A stretch of DNA of 64,000 nt from Sphingomicrobium sp. XHP0239 (GCF_039555325.1 NZ_CP154608.1:1364001-1428000), one strand, 5' to 3'. Positions 1 to 9,665 are shown, numbered from the stretch's first letter. Notes: generated by a model not told the origin, from the letters alone. Made by a program: numbers and translations.

Positions 1-53
1 GCCGCCCGCACCGTGGCGGCCAGCGGGTCGACGAGGGCGCGCCGGTCGATCAC
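1..53 (-). CDS. 5' end of an unidentified gene running off the left edge
   Basis: Immediately downstream of the SDR gene on the same strand, a GTG at 53 is preceded by a GGAAGGG ribosome-binding sequence and opens a frame that stays open to the window edge (begins V-I-D-R-R-A-L-V-D-P). Only about 17 residues are visible, too few to identify a family. The 11-base gap to the SDR stop suggests co-transcription with it. It may be another acyl-CoA metabolism gene, but that rests on context alone. Confidence 0.4.
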   Translation of the reverse strand, partial: MIDRRALVDPLAATVRA

Positions 54-64
54 GCCCTTCCGTC

Positions 65-844
65 CTAGCGCGGCGCCATGCGGATACCGCCGTCCAGCCG
101 GATGCTTTCGGCATTCAGGTAGGTCGTCTGCGCGATGAAGGCCGCCAATTCGGCATATTCCTCGGCCTGGCCCAGCCGCTTGGGAAACGGCACCTGCTCG
201 CCCAGCGCGGTCTGCACCTTCTCGGGCATCATCGCGACCATCGGCGTCTTGAACACGCCCGGAAGGATCGTGTTCACGCGAATGCCGTCGCCCATGAGGT
301 CGCGCGCGATCGGCAGCGCCATCGCAAGCACGCCGCCCTTCGATGCGGAATAGGCGGCCTGCCCGATCTGCCCGTCCTCGGCAGCCACCGAAGCGGTGTT
401 GATGATGCAGCCGCGCTCGCCGTCGTCGAGCGGGTCGAGGCCGACCATCCCGTGCGCCGAATGGGCGATACAGCGGAACGAGCCGATCAGGTTGATGTTG
501 ATGGCCAGTTCGAACTGGATCATCGGATAGAGCAGCCGCTCCTCGGTTTCCTTGTTCTTGCCGACCGTCTTGGCGGCGTTGGCGACGCCCGCGCAATTGA
601 CCAGAATGCGCTCCTGCCCGTTGGCCTCGCGCGCCTTTTCGAACCCCGCCTTCACCGCATCGTCGCTGGTGACGTCCACGTCGCAGAAGGTGCCGCCGAT
701 GTCGCTCGCGACCTTCTCGCCCGCATCGCCGTTCCGGTCAAAGATGGCGACCTTCGCCCCCATGCTCGCCAGCTTGCGCGCGGTGGCTTCGCCCAGACCC
801 GATGCGCCGCCCGTGACGACCGCTGCTACTCCATCGACCTTCAT
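65..844 (-). CDS. SDR-family dehydrogenase, likely 3-hydroxyacyl-CoA dehydrogenase type 2
   Basis: A 259-residue short-chain dehydrogenase/reductase of normal family length. The nucleotide-binding motif TGGASGLG lies at residues 11-18, the NCAG motif near 83-86, and the catalytic residues are Ser152, Tyr165 and Lys169 (YSASK). The aspartate after the second beta strand (IFDRN) favours NAD over NADP. The closest recognisable subgroup is the HSD10/3-hydroxyacyl-CoA dehydrogenase type II group, which oxidises 3-hydroxyacyl-CoA in branched-chain and fatty acid breakdown; the inserted segment around residues 93-110 fits that group. The ATG has a GGGAGAA site upstream. The neighbouring methylcrotonyl-CoA carboxylase and isovaleryl-CoA dehydrogenase genes support an acyl-CoA substrate. 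SDR specificity is hard to fix from sequence, so the exact substrate is inference. Confidence 0.85.
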   Translation of the reverse strand: MKVDGVAAVVTGGASGLGEATARKLASMGAKVAIFDRNGDAGEKVASDIGGTFCDVDVTSDDAVKAGFEKAREANGQERILVNCAGVANAAKTVGKNKETEERLLYPMIQFELAININLIGSFRCIAHSAHGMVGLDPLDDGERGCIINTASVAAEDGQIGQAAYSASKGGVLAMALPIARDLMGDGIRVNTILPGVFKTPMVAMMPEKVQTALGEQVPFPKRLGQAEEYAELAAFIAQTTYLNAESIRLDGGIRMAPR

Positions 845-1015
845 GCTCGTTCTCCCGTTGAATGTTGGGTAGCCGACAAAGCGGCTTTTTTCTGCTATAC
901 GGCTCGTGGGCTAACGGGATGCGGGCCGAACAATCAACCCGAAACCCGAGCCGTATTGCGTTCGCTTGAGGCCTTTTTTGGATCGCCTCGCACCAATCGA
1001 AGAGGGGACAAGACG

Positions 1016-1780
1016 ATGACACATCTTCTGACGACAGCCGCGGCGATGGCATTGCTCGCCCAGCCCGCGATCGCGCAGGATCGCGACGGGTTCGAAGGCA
1101 GCGGCCCGTCCATGAGCCGCGACAATCCGGACGGCGCCACGCAGCGCTCGGCCGCGGCCTATATCAAGATCGGCGACATCAAGGGCGAAAGCACGGACCG
1201 TCGAACCGGCGGCAATGGCGGCGGATTGATGGCCCAGGACGACTGGGTCGAGGCGACCCGGCTGGCTTGGGGCGATGCGGGATCGATGATGGAGGGCCAG
1301 GACTTGCGCCTCGTCCCGGCCGCGGACATCCGCGTCAATCGCTGGGAAACCGCCGCGCGGGCGTCCGACGATGCCGGGACCGGGCTTGCCACCGGCAAGC
1401 GACAGCACCGTGCGGTGACGGCCGGCGGAATTGACGAGGATTGCAACGACAGTTGCGAGGCGCCCCGGCCGGGTGTTCGCGTGAGGCCCCTCGATAAGGC
1501 CAGTCCCTACATCATGCATCGCGACATCGACAAATCGACCCCGCTCCTGATGACGGCGCTTCGCTCCAGCGAATGTCCGGCGGGCGTACAGATGGCCAGC
1601 ATGGACGTTCGCGAGGGCGACCAGACCATCCGGCTCAGCGACGTCACGGTCGAAGGCTGTCAGGCTTCGAGCGGGCCCCAGCAGCCCGGTCAGCCGATCT
1701 ATGACGCGATCGTCTTTTCCTACGGCGAGCGCCAGGCCGGGGACGATCTCACGCTGCGCAAGCGCCCGGGTCGCCGCTAA
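1016..1780 (+). CDS. Exported Hcp-like (type VI tube protein fold) protein, orphan
   Basis: A 254-residue protein with a Sec signal peptide at residues 1-20 ending AIAQ-D. The mature part has the layout of the Hcp/TssD family: an N-terminal strand (YIKIGDIKGEST) then D-W-V-E-x-x-x-L-A-W-G, a central TGKRQH segment, and DKSTPLLMTAL in the second half. Those are the conserved positions of Hcp1 tube proteins. An insertion (about residues 135-165) and four extra cysteines (CNDSC, SSEC, EGC) suggest disulfides in the periplasm. Hcp tubes normally lack signal peptides and sit among tss genes; here no other type VI gene is visible and the gene stands alone between minus-strand operons. The start is the ATG behind GAGGGGAC. 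The fold call comes from motif spacing, not alignment; tube formation is not implied. Confidence 0.65.
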   Translation: MTHLLTTAAAMALLAQPAIAQDRDGFEGSGPSMSRDNPDGATQRSAAAYIKIGDIKGESTDRRTGGNGGGLMAQDDWVEATRLAWGDAGSMMEGQDLRLVPAADIRVNRWETAARASDDAGTGLATGKRQHRAVTAGGIDEDCNDSCEAPRPGVRVRPLDKASPYIMHRDIDKSTPLLMTALRSSECPAGVQMASMDVREGDQTIRLSDVTVEGCQASSGPQQPGQPIYDAIVFSYGERQAGDDLTLRKRPGRR

Positions 1781-3661
1781 CTAGTCCGCTTTTTCCACGA
1801 CGGCCAGCAGCGCATCGACCGCGACCTGCTGGCCGGCGCTGGCATTCAATTCCGCGACCGTCCCGTCGAACGGCGCGGTCAGCGCGTGCTCCATTTTCAT
1901 CGCCTCGAGCGTCAGCAGTCGATCGCCCGCGCTCACCTTCTGCCCCGCCTCGACCGCGACGCTCGTGACCTTGCCTGGCATGGGCGCGACGATCGCGCCG
2001 TCGCCGACCGCCGCTCCGGCGCCGGGGCGTGTGGTCAGCGCGAATTCGTGCGTCTCTCCACCCGAGAACAGGACCACCCGTTCGTCATCGCGAAAGCCCG
2101 ACGCCTCCAGCGTTTCGCCTCCTTCGGCAAGGTCGATCGTCCGCGTCTCGCCCTTGAACCTGAGCGCGATCGCCGCGCGCGGCGGCGCGTTGAGGCGAAA
2201 TCCCGCGAGCGGGTCGGGCGTTTCCTCGGCCATCCCGATCATCGCGGCGGTACGCCATTGATCCTCGCTCGGCATGCCGTCGGAGATCAACGTTTCTTCA
2301 TGCGCGGCGATGAACCCGGTATCGAGCCTGGCCGCCACGAAATCCTCGTGCGTCAATGCGCGCAGCAAAAAGCCCGCGTTGGTCCGCACCGGCCAGATCT
2401 CGACCCCGCCGATCAGCCGCGCCAGCGTCTCGATCGCGGCGTCGCGATCCTCGCCCTTCGCTACCAGCTTCGCGATCATGGGATCGTAATGCGGGCTGAT
2501 CTCGTCGCCTTCCTCGACCCCCGTCTCGATCCGCTTGCGACGTTTGCCCCGCCACTGGTTGCGACCGAGATCGAAATGATCGAGCGTTCCCGTCGACGGC
2601 AGGAAACCCGTCGCGGGATCCTCGGCATAGAGGCGCGCCTCGATCGCGTGACCGTCGATCCGCAATTCCTCCTGCGTCATCGGAAGCTTCTCGCCCGCCG
2701 CCACGCGTAGCTGCCACTCGACCAGATCGACGCCGGTGATCTCCTCGGTCACCGGATGTTCGACCTGCAGCCGGGTATTCATTTCCATGAAGTAGATGCG
2801 ATCCGCGTCGAGGCCGTCGCGCGCATCGGCGATGAACTCGACCGTCCCCGCGCCCTCGTAGTCCACCGCCTGCCCCGCCCTGACCGCGGCGGCGCACACC
2901 TTGGCGCGCGTCGCCTCGTCCATGCCGGGCGCAGGCGCTTCCTCGATCACTTTCTGATGACGCCGTTGCAGCGAACAGTCGCGCTCGAACAGGTGCAGCA
3001 CCGTCCCGTGCGTATCGCCGAACAGCTGCACCTCGATATGGCGCGGACTTTCGATCCATTTCTCCAGAATGACGACATCGTTGCCGAAACTCGCCGTCGC
3101 CTCGCGTTTGACACTGTCGAGCGCCTGTAGGAATTCTCCTTCGCGCTCGACCTTGCGCATCCCCTTCCCACCACCTCCGGCGACCGCCTTGATCAGCACG
3201 GGATAGCCGATTTCCTTGGCTTCTTCAGCTAACCGTTGCGGTGTCTGGTCCTCGCCGAGATAGCCTGGCGTCACCGGCACGCCCGCGTCCGCCATCAGCG
3301 TCTTGGCCGCATCCTTCAATCCCATCGCGCGGATGCTGTCGGGTTTGGGTCCGACCCAGATCAGTCCGGCGTCGATCACCGCTTGAGCGAATCCGGCATT
3401 CTCCGACAGGAAGCCGTATCCTGGGTGGATCGCCTCGGCGCCCGTTTCCCTCGCGGCCACGATGATCGCGTCGCCTTTCAGATAGCTTTCGCTGCTCGGT
3501 GCGGGGCCGATGCGGATGGCCTCGTCGGCACTGCGGACGTGGAGCGCGTCGGCGTCGGCATCGGAATAGACCGCGACGGTGGCGACCCCCATCTTGCGCG
3601 CGGTGCGCATGATGCGGCAGGCGATCTCGCCCCGGTTGGCGATGAGCAGCTTGGAAAACAT
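1781..3661 (-). CDS. mccA: Methylcrotonyl-CoA carboxylase alpha (biotin carboxylase) subunit
   Basis: This 626-residue acyl-CoA carboxylase alpha subunit carries the biotin carboxylase domain (starts KLLIANRGEIACRI; glycine-rich ATP loop GGGGKGM; catalytic EMNTRLQVEHPVTE) and a C-terminal biotin carrier domain with the AMKME motif, biotinyl lysine at residue 589. It carboxylates its own biotin with ATP and bicarbonate, then passes the carboxyl group to the beta subunit encoded just upstream. Propionyl-CoA carboxylase alpha subunits look alike; I prefer methylcrotonyl-CoA because the operon also has the matching beta subunit and isovaleryl-CoA dehydrogenase. The start at 3661 is chosen for its GGGGAG site; the frame is open further upstream but lacks conservation there. 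It is the last visible gene of the minus-strand leucine cluster. Confidence 0.9.
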   Translation of the reverse strand: MFSKLLIANRGEIACRIMRTARKMGVATVAVYSDADADALHVRSADEAIRIGPAPSSESYLKGDAIIVAARETGAEAIHPGYGFLSENAGFAQAVIDAGLIWVGPKPDSIRAMGLKDAAKTLMADAGVPVTPGYLGEDQTPQRLAEEAKEIGYPVLIKAVAGGGGKGMRKVEREGEFLQALDSVKREATASFGNDVVILEKWIESPRHIEVQLFGDTHGTVLHLFERDCSLQRRHQKVIEEAPAPGMDEATRAKVCAAAVRAGQAVDYEGAGTVEFIADARDGLDADRIYFMEMNTRLQVEHPVTEEITGVDLVEWQLRVAAGEKLPMTQEELRIDGHAIEARLYAEDPATGFLPSTGTLDHFDLGRNQWRGKRRKRIETGVEEGDEISPHYDPMIAKLVAKGEDRDAAIETLARLIGGVEIWPVRTNAGFLLRALTHEDFVAARLDTGFIAAHEETLISDGMPSEDQWRTAAMIGMAEETPDPLAGFRLNAPPRAAIALRFKGETRTIDLAEGGETLEASGFRDDERVVLFSGGETHEFALTTRPGAGAAVGDGAIVAPMPGKVTSVAVEAGQKVSAGDRLLTLEAMKMEHALTAPFDGTVAELNASAGQQVAVDALLAVVEKAD

Positions 3662-3736
3662 GGCTCCCCGCTTATCGGTGCGGGCGATGCGGGTCCAGAG
3701 CCGCAGTCGAAACCAGGGGCCCATTCGTGCGGCTGG

Positions 3737-5341
3737 CTACATCCTAAAGACGCCGAATTTCGGCTGGTCGTCGATAGGAGCGTTGAGACAGGCTTCGAAG
3801 GCGAGGCCCAGCACGTCTCGGGTCTGGGCAGGATCGATGATGCCGTCGTCCCACAGCCGCGCCGTGGCGTACCATGGGTTGCCCTCGTCCTCGTATTTCT
3901 GGCGGATCGGCGCCTTGAAGTCTTCGGCCTCCTCTTCGCTCCAGCTGTCCGCGTCGCGGTGGACGGTGGCCAGGACGGATGCTGCCTGCTCTCCGCCCAT
4001 CACGCTGATGCGGCTGTTCGGCCAGGTGAAAAGAAAATCGGGACTATAGGCCCGCCCTGCCATGCCATAATTGCCCGCGCCGAAGCTGCCGCCGATCAGC
4101 ACGGTGATCTTGGGTACCTGCGCGGTGGCGACCGCGGTGACGAGCTTGGCGCCGTGCTTGGCGATGCCCTCCGCCTCATACTTGCCGCCGACCATGAAGC
4201 CCGACACGTTCTGGAGGAAGAGGAGCGGGATCTTTCGCTCGGCGGCCAGCTCGATGAAGTGCGCGCCCTTCACGGCAGACTCGGAGAAGATTACCCCATT
4301 GTTGGCAAGGATCGCGACCGGCATTCCGTGGATATGCGCGAAGCCGCAGACGAGTGTGTTGCCATAGAGCGGCTTGAATTCGTGGAACTCGGACGCGTCG
4401 ACGATCCGCGCGATGACCTCGTGCACGTCGTAGGGCGCGCGCACATCGTCGGGGATGATCGAGTAAAGCTCTTCCGCGTCGAATTTCGGCGCTCGCGGTT
4501 CGCGATAGTTGAGATCGGCATTCACCTCCGGCTGCGGCAACGTCGAGACGATGTCGCGCACGATGGTCAGCGCATGTTCGTCATTCTCGGCGAGGTGATC
4601 GACCACGCCCGATGTCTTGGCATGCAGTGCGCCGCCACCGAGATCCTCGGCGCTGATCTCCTCGCCCGTTGCAGCTTTCACCAGCGGCGGGCCGGCAAGA
4701 AAGATGGTGCCCTGATCCTTCACGATGACGCTTTCATCGCTCATCGCGGGGACATAGGCGCCGCCCGCGGTGCAGCTTCCCATCACGCAGGCGATCTGGG
4801 GGATGCCCTTCGCGCTCATGTTCGCCTGGTTGAAGAAGATGCGCCCGAAATGGTCGCGGTCGGGAAAGACCTCTGCCTGGTGCGGAAGGTTCGCACCGCC
4901 GGAATCGACGAGATAAATGCAGGGCAGCCGGAGTTTCTGCGCGATCTCCTGCGCGCGCAGATGCTTCTTCACCGTCATCGGATAATAGGTGCCGCCCTTC
5001 ACGGTGGCATCGTTGCAGACGATCATTACCTGCCGCCCGTCGACCCGCCCGATCCCGGCGATCATCCCCGCGCCGGGAATGTCGTCCTTGTACATGTCGT
5101 GCGCGGCAAGCTGCCCGATCTCAAGAAAGGGCGCACCCGGATCGAGCAGCCGCTCGACGCGGTCGCGCGGCAACAGCTTTCCGCGCCCGACGTGCCGCTC
5201 GCGAGAACCTTCGCTGCCGCCCAATGCCGCCTTGGCGACATCGTCGCGCAGTCGTTTCACGAGGCCGCGGTTATGCTCCGCGCGGGCTTTCGCTTCGGTG
5301 CTGTCGAGGTCGGACTGGCTGGTCAGGGTCGGTGCGCTCAT
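3737..5341 (-). CDS. mccB: Methylcrotonyl-CoA carboxylase beta (carboxyltransferase) subunit
   Basis: A 534-residue carboxyltransferase, the usual length for methylcrotonyl-CoA carboxylase beta chains. Both crotonase-fold halves are present, with [16 protein letters not shown] in the N-terminal half and [18 protein letters not shown] in the C-terminal half, the oxyanion-hole regions that bind acyl-CoA and biotin. It takes carboxyl from biotin on the alpha subunit to make 3-methylglutaconyl-CoA in leucine breakdown. The start at 5341 gives the typical MSAPTL... N-terminus; an in-frame TTG at 5377 is a longer alternative. It lies between a diheme cytochrome gene (38-base gap) and mccA (75-base gap), same strand, consistent with one transcript. 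Confidence 0.92.
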   Translation of the reverse strand: MSAPTLTSQSDLDSTEAKARAEHNRGLVKRLRDDVAKAALGGSEGSRERHVGRGKLLPRDRVERLLDPGAPFLEIGQLAAHDMYKDDIPGAGMIAGIGRVDGRQVMIVCNDATVKGGTYYPMTVKKHLRAQEIAQKLRLPCIYLVDSGGANLPHQAEVFPDRDHFGRIFFNQANMSAKGIPQIACVMGSCTAGGAYVPAMSDESVIVKDQGTIFLAGPPLVKAATGEEISAEDLGGGALHAKTSGVVDHLAENDEHALTIVRDIVSTLPQPEVNADLNYREPRAPKFDAEELYSIIPDDVRAPYDVHEVIARIVDASEFHEFKPLYGNTLVCGFAHIHGMPVAILANNGVIFSESAVKGAHFIELAAERKIPLLFLQNVSGFMVGGKYEAEGIAKHGAKLVTAVATAQVPKITVLIGGSFGAGNYGMAGRAYSPDFLFTWPNSRISVMGGEQAASVLATVHRDADSWSEEEAEDFKAPIRQKYEDEGNPWYATARLWDDGIIDPAQTRDVLGLAFEACLNAPIDDQPKFGVFRM

Positions 5342-5379
5342 GGCGCCGAGGCCTAACGCCCCTCCCCGACTTTGCAAGA

Positions 5380-6246
5380 CTATCGCTCGGGATTCGCCGC
5401 GCCGAGCGCCTGCGCATAGTCGACCACCGCCTTGCGTTCTTTTGAAGTCAGATAGCCGAAATGCTCGCGGCCGACTAAGCCCATCAGCCCAAGTTCACGT
5501 CCCTCCAGTCCTTCCCCGGTCGTCAGCAATTTCGTGAACGCGGCATCATCGTACATCGGCGCGACGTCGGCGATTGCCGGCGTGAAGTCGGGAACGCCTT
5601 CGAGCTCGGCGCCGTGGCATTCGGCACAACTGGTGGTCGCGATCTGACGCCCCAGCGCGTGACGCGGACCAAGATTCTTTGGCAGTGATTCCCGATGGTC
5701 GCCCATCTGTTTGGAAACCGGAAGTTGAACGCCCTGCTCGACCATCGCCAGAAAGGCGGGCGTCGGCGCAGGCAGTGGGCTGGCGTCACCCATCGGTTTG
5801 ACCGTCCGAAGATGCGCCATCAGCGCATCCACGTCCGCGCCGGAGAGATGCTGAAAGATCGCGCTTGGCATCATCCACATGTCGTCGCGGGTCGGATGCT
5901 TGCCCTCGGTTAGAAGCGCCTTCAATTGCGCATCGGTCATGTCGGGAATCACCCGGGTGATGTTCGAGGCCCAGATCCCGCTCTGCGGAAACCCTTCATC
6001 GACGGGCGGAAAGGGCATGCCTGTGAGATCGCCGGTATGACAGCCCCGACAACCCAGAACATGGCTCAACCGCTCGCCATGCGCGAGCATCGCCGTTCGG
6101 TCATCGCCATAATCCGCGCCATCATAACTGATCGCTGCCGCAATCCTCTTGGCGCCTTCGCTCGACTCCGCGGCTCTATCTTCGCTGTCCGCAACAGCGC
6201 ACGCAAACAGGCCGGCACTTGCCAGCAGCAACACGAACGTACGCAT
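5380..6246 (-). CDS. Diheme c-type cytochrome, probable lipoprotein or periplasmic
   Basis: A 288-residue protein with two heme-c attachment motifs, CRGCH in the N-terminal half and CAECH near residue 200, each followed by downstream methionines (MPFPP, and [10 protein letters not shown]) that could be axial ligands. The start [16 protein letters not shown] is a signal peptide and could be a lipobox (LFAC). The sequence resembles the two-domain cytochromes paired with membrane alcohol/aldehyde dehydrogenases or acting as electron shuttles. Its position between isovaleryl-CoA dehydrogenase and the carboxylase is unusual: known leucine degradation needs no cytochrome, so either it accepts electrons from a periplasmic enzyme encoded elsewhere or it merely shares the transcript. 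A GGGGGAG site precedes the ATG. Confidence 0.85.
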   Translation of the reverse strand: MRTFVLLLASAGLFACAVADSEDRAAESSEGAKRIAAAISYDGADYGDDRTAMLAHGERLSHVLGCRGCHTGDLTGMPFPPVDEGFPQSGIWASNITRVIPDMTDAQLKALLTEGKHPTRDDMWMMPSAIFQHLSGADVDALMAHLRTVKPMGDASPLPAPTPAFLAMVEQGVQLPVSKQMGDHRESLPKNLGPRHALGRQIATTSCAECHGAELEGVPDFTPAIADVAPMYDDAAFTKLLTTGEGLEGRELGLMGLVGREHFGYLTSKERKAVVDYAQALGAANPER

Positions 6247-6318
6247 CCTGCTTCTCCCCCTGAATGTTGAGGGAGAGAGTAAACTAGATCAATAAAACAT
6301 GAAAGCTTATTGGCGGTG

Positions 6319-7479
6319 CTAACCGCCGGCCCCCACCAGCTCGCGCCCGATCAGCATCCGCCGGATCTCGTTCGTCCCCGCGCCGATGTCGAGCAGCTTG
6401 GCATCGCGCAGATAGCGTTCGACAGGCCAGTCCTTGGTATAGCCCGCGCCGCCCAAGGCCTGCACCGCCTCGCCCGCAACCTTGAAGGCGCTTTCCGACG
6501 CAAGCAGGATCGCGCCCGCCGCATCGAAGCGCGTCGTCTTGTCGGCGTCGCAGTTCTTGGCGACCGTGTAGACGTAGGCCCGGGCAGAATTGAGCGCGAC
6601 ATACATGTCGGCGATCTTCGCCTGCATCAGCTGGAACGAACCGATCGGTGTTCCGAACTGCTTGCGCTCGCGCACGTAGGGAAGCACCGTGTCGAGACAG
6701 GCCTGCATGATGCCCAGCTGAATCCCCGCCAGCACGGTGCGCTCATAGTCGAGGCCGCTCATCAACACCGCGACACCGCCATTCTCCGGACCCATGATCC
6801 GCTCTTCGGGAACGAAGCAGTCGTTGAACACCAGCTCGCTGGTCGGCGAACCGCGCATCCCCATCTTGTCCAGCTTCTGGCCGATCGAGAAACCCTCGTC
6901 GCCCTTTTCGATCAGGAAGGTGGTGATGCCCCGCGAACCCTCGCCGGTCTTCGCATAGACGACCAGCGTCTCGGCGTGGGCGCCATTGGTGATCCAGAAC
7001 TTGGTGCCGTTGAGAACGTAGCCCCCATCCTTCTTCTCGGCCTTCAGCTTCATACTCACGACGTCGCTGCCCGCGTTCGCTTCGCTCATCGCCAGTGCGC
7101 CGACATGCTCGCCCGAAATCAGCCCCGGGAGATACTTCTCCTTCTGAGCGTCCGACCCCCATTTGGCGATCTGGTTGATGCACAGGTTCGTATGCGCGCC
7201 GTAGGACAGCCCCACGCTGGCCGACGCCCGCGCAATCTCTTCCTGCGCGACCACATGTTCAAGATAGCCGAGGCCGAGCCCGCCATCGGCCTCCGGCACG
7301 GTGATGCCGTGCAGGCCCAGCTCGCCCATCTGCGGCCACAGTTCGATGGGGAAACGGTCCTCGCGGTCGATCTCCTCGGCCAGCGGCGCGATCTTCTCGC
7401 GCGCGAAGCGTTCGGTGGTCTCGCGGATCTGGTCGGCCATGTCGCCGAGCATGAAATCGAGGGCGGGCTCGTTGGTCAT
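6319..7479 (-). CDS. ivd: Isovaleryl-CoA dehydrogenase
   Basis: A 386-residue acyl-CoA dehydrogenase of standard length. Family landmarks are [11 protein letters not shown] (FAD/substrate binding), [10 protein letters not shown], and the C-terminal [19 protein letters not shown] and [16 protein letters not shown] segments. The glutamate of [10 protein letters not shown], at the position used as catalytic base in isovaleryl-CoA dehydrogenases, supports this subtype. It oxidises isovaleryl-CoA to 3-methylcrotonyl-CoA with FAD, handing electrons to ETF, and so makes the substrate of the carboxylase encoded downstream. An AGGAGA site lies seven bases before the ATG. Gene order on this strand is ivd, cytochrome, mccB, mccA. 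3-Methylglutaconyl-CoA hydratase and HMG-CoA lyase are not visible here. Confidence 0.93.
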   Translation of the reverse strand: MTNEPALDFMLGDMADQIRETTERFAREKIAPLAEEIDREDRFPIELWPQMGELGLHGITVPEADGGLGLGYLEHVVAQEEIARASASVGLSYGAHTNLCINQIAKWGSDAQKEKYLPGLISGEHVGALAMSEANAGSDVVSMKLKAEKKDGGYVLNGTKFWITNGAHAETLVVYAKTGEGSRGITTFLIEKGDEGFSIGQKLDKMGMRGSPTSELVFNDCFVPEERIMGPENGGVAVLMSGLDYERTVLAGIQLGIMQACLDTVLPYVRERKQFGTPIGSFQLMQAKIADMYVALNSARAYVYTVAKNCDADKTTRFDAAGAILLASESAFKVAGEAVQALGGAGYTKDWPVERYLRDAKLLDIGAGTNEIRRMLIGRELVGAGG

Positions 7480-7525
7480 TCGTGTCTCCTGTTCGGCTGC
7501 GCGCGTAGCAGGAGAGACGAATTGC

Positions 7526-7942
7526 TTACAAGGCGGGCTTTCGCGGCGGGTTCAGCTCGCCCTGATGGCAGGTGGCGCAATTCACCCGGTTGCGGTCCAT
7601 GTCGGTCCAGCTCGCGAACGGTTCGCCTGGCAGCTTCTCGCTCGAATTGATCATGTGCGTCAGTTCGAGCATCATTCGCGCCTGCTGCTTCGCGGGCTTT
7701 GCGTCGCTCGCGAAATCGTAGGTGGAAAGCGGCGCACCTTCTTCTCCGACGTGGCAGTACGAACACTGCACGCCCAGCGACTGCGAGAAATGCTGCATCA
7801 GCGCCATGACCTCGTCGGGTGGCGTGGCGGGATCGAGTACCTTGGCGTTCGCCATCGTCTCGGCATGTTCGGGGTGCGCGTGGGCGGCTGCAACGAACAG
7901 ACAGGCCGACAGCGCCAAAAGCGTGGGCGCGGCGCGCGTCAC
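7526..7942 (-). CDS. Small c-type cytochrome, reaction-centre cytochrome-like domain
   Basis: A 138-residue exported protein with a signal peptide ending AHAHPE and two CxxCH motifs (CSYCH near residue 62, CATCH near 124). The order MxxFSxSLGVxCSYCH, then a long helix with MxxxTHxIN, then CATCHQG is that of the photosynthetic reaction centre cytochrome c subunit-like family, found as a free protein in many non-photosynthetic bacteria. The GTG start lies six bases after the upstream small gene's stop, so the two are probably translationally coupled. The role is electron transfer in the periplasm, partner unknown. It is 47 bases upstream of ivd on the same strand, adding a second cytochrome to this acyl-CoA oxidation neighbourhood. 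Confidence 0.8.
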   Translation of the reverse strand: MTRAAPTLLALSACLFVAAAHAHPEHAETMANAKVLDPATPPDEVMALMQHFSQSLGVQCSYCHVGEEGAPLSTYDFASDAKPAKQQARMMLELTHMINSSEKLPGEPFASWTDMDRNRVNCATCHQGELNPPRKPAL

Positions 7943-7947
7943 CTCGT

Positions 7948-8217
7948 TCAGCTACCGAAGGGCGACGGGGCGGTCCCGATGCGGCAGTTGGTGCTGAACC
8001 AGCTGCGGCGACAGGTTTCGCCTTTCTTCTCGCGACGTTCGGCTTTCGGCTGCGGCTTCTTTTCGCGAGCGCGCTCTTCGGTCTCTTCCTCTTCCTCGCG
8101 GGGCCCGGCAGCGCGCATCGACTGGTCGGTGGTCCCACCTGCAAGGCTCGAGACGAGAACCGGCGGTAGCGCCGGTGCCGCGTTCGCCATCGTCAGTGCA
8201 AACCATCCGATCGTCAT
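7948..8217 (-). CDS. Small hypothetical protein with charged centre and two C-terminal cysteines
   Basis: An 89-residue reading frame with an AGAAGGA site before the ATG. It has a mildly hydrophobic first 28 residues (MTIGWFALTMANAAPALP...), a very charged middle (EEEEETEER, then a Lys/Arg-rich run), and a tail with two cysteines ten residues apart (TCRRSW...NCRIG). I recognise no family. The N-terminus could be a weak signal peptide, in which case the cysteines could form a disulfide. It abuts the small cytochrome gene with a six-base gap, suggesting they are expressed together. Codon use is ordinary for the window. Confidence 0.6.
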   Translation of the reverse strand: MTIGWFALTMANAAPALPPVLVSSLAGGTTDQSMRAAGPREEEEETEERAREKKPQPKAERREKKGETCRRSWFSTNCRIGTAPSPFGS

Positions 8218-8423
8218 GTGACTATCCTTCTCTCGGCCCTCATTGCCTCGCGAGGCGTGCATCCTGTCGCAGCGAGATGAACGGGCGATTGATAGCCCGC
8301 GACACCGTGACTATGTGCGCTTTAACGCAAAACCAACGGCGATGCGAGCGGCGCTCGAAGGAAGTTCGAACCGAGGCCCCCGGGCCACACCGCTCGCGTC
8401 CGCCACATGAGGAGATTCGATCC

Positions 8424-9602
8424 ATGAGCCAGACCGTCATCCTTTCTTACGCCCGTACCCCGATGGGATCGATGCAGGGCGCGCTTTCCGGCGCCAGCGC
8501 CACCGAACTTGGTGCCACCGCGGTCAAGGCGGCGGTCGAGCGCGCCGGCGTCGACGGCGAAGCGATCGACCGTATCTACATGGGCTGCGTCCTGCCCGCA
8601 GGCCTCGGCCAGGCGCCCGCGCGACAGGCGGCCCTGACGGCGGGCCTTCCCAAGAGCGTGCAGGCAACCACCGTCAACAAAGTCTGCGGTTCGGGGATGC
8701 AGACGGTCATCCAGGCGGACGAAGCGATCCGTGCGGGCAACGCGACTACCATCGTGGCGGGCGGCATGGAGAGCATGACCAATGCGCCCTACCTGCTGAA
8801 AAAGCATCGTGGCGGCGCGCGGCTCGGCCATGATGCCGCCTACGACCATATGTTTCTCGACGGGCTCGAGGATGCCTACGAGGAAGGCCGCGCGATGGGC
8901 ACTTTCGCGCAGGACACCGCGGACGATTACCAGCTGACCCGCGAAAGCATGGACGATTATTCGATCGAAAGCCTCGCCCGCGCCAATCGCGCCATCGAGG
9001 AAGGCGACTTCGACGACGAAGTCGTTGCCGTCACCATCACCGACCGCAAGGGCGAAACTGTCGTCGACAAGGACGAAGCCCCCTCGCGCGGCACTCCCGA
9101 CAAAATCCCCACGCTTCGGCCCGCCTTCAAGAAGGACGGGACCATCACGGCGGCGACCTCCAGCTCGATCTCCGACGGCGCGGCCGCCGTCGTGGTTACC
9201 AGCAAGGAAGCTGCCGAGGCCGCGGGCCAGACACCCGTCGCTCATATCGTCGCCACCGCCGCCCACGCGCAGTTGCCCAAGGAATTCACCATCGCGCCGA
9301 TTGGTGCGATCGAGAAGGTTCTCGACAAGGCCGGGTGGAAGGTGGACGACGTCGATCTGTGGGAAGTGAACGAGGCTTTCGCCTGCGTCGCGATGTTCGC
9401 GATGAAGGACCTCGGCATTCCGCATGACAAGATCAACGTCAACGGCGGCGGCACCGCACTCGGCCACCCCATCGGGGCGAGTGGCACGCGTATCCTCGTC
9501 ACCCTGCTCGCCGCCCTGAAGAAGCGCGGCCTCAAGAAGGGCGTCGCGAGCCTTTGCATCGGTGGTGGCGAAGCCACCGCCATCGCAGTGGAGATGGCCT
9601 GA
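8424..9602 (+). CDS. Acetyl-CoA acetyltransferase (thiolase)
   Basis: A 392-residue thiolase II. The nucleophile Cys88 sits in NKVCGSGMQ, the catalytic His348 in NGGGTALGHPIGASG, and the second catalytic Cys378 in SLCIGGGEA. This family condenses two acetyl-CoA to acetoacetyl-CoA or runs in reverse to cleave it; beside leucine degradation genes, which finish with acetoacetate, the degradative direction fits well. The start is the ATG behind GAGGAGA at 8410-8416; the open frame extends upstream without conservation. It is divergent from the 89-residue gene. A 10-base inverted repeat at 9627-9665 follows the stop and may end the transcript. Confidence 0.92.
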   Translation: MSQTVILSYARTPMGSMQGALSGASATELGATAVKAAVERAGVDGEAIDRIYMGCVLPAGLGQAPARQAALTAGLPKSVQATTVNKVCGSGMQTVIQADEAIRAGNATTIVAGGMESMTNAPYLLKKHRGGARLGHDAAYDHMFLDGLEDAYEEGRAMGTFAQDTADDYQLTRESMDDYSIESLARANRAIEEGDFDDEVVAVTITDRKGETVVDKDEAPSRGTPDKIPTLRPAFKKDGTITAATSSSISDGAAAVVVTSKEAAEAAGQTPVAHIVATAAHAQLPKEFTIAPIGAIEKVLDKAGWKVDDVDLWEVNEAFACVAMFAMKDLGIPHDKINVNGGGTALGHPIGASGTRILVTLLAALKKRGLKKGVASLCIGGGEATAIAVEMA

Positions 9603-9626
9603 ACTCCGATTCGATTAAACGCCAGA

Positions 9627-9665
9627 GTGCCCATCCTCCCTCCCGGCTGAGAAGGGGATGGGCAC
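9627..9665 (+). terminator. Inverted repeat after the thiolase gene
   Basis: GTGCCCATCC at 9627-9636 is the exact reverse complement of GGATGGGCAC at 9656-9665, with a 19-base loop, 24 bases after the thiolase stop. There is no U-tract, so intrinsic termination is uncertain; it may simply protect the 3' end of the mRNA. Confidence 0.4.

Noticed and set aside
3236..5356. Long open frame opposite mccA and mccB (706 residues)
   Set aside because: It is antisense to a well-conserved carboxylase with clear active-site motifs; its translation is Arg/His/Asp-rich and resembles no protein. A side effect of high GC.
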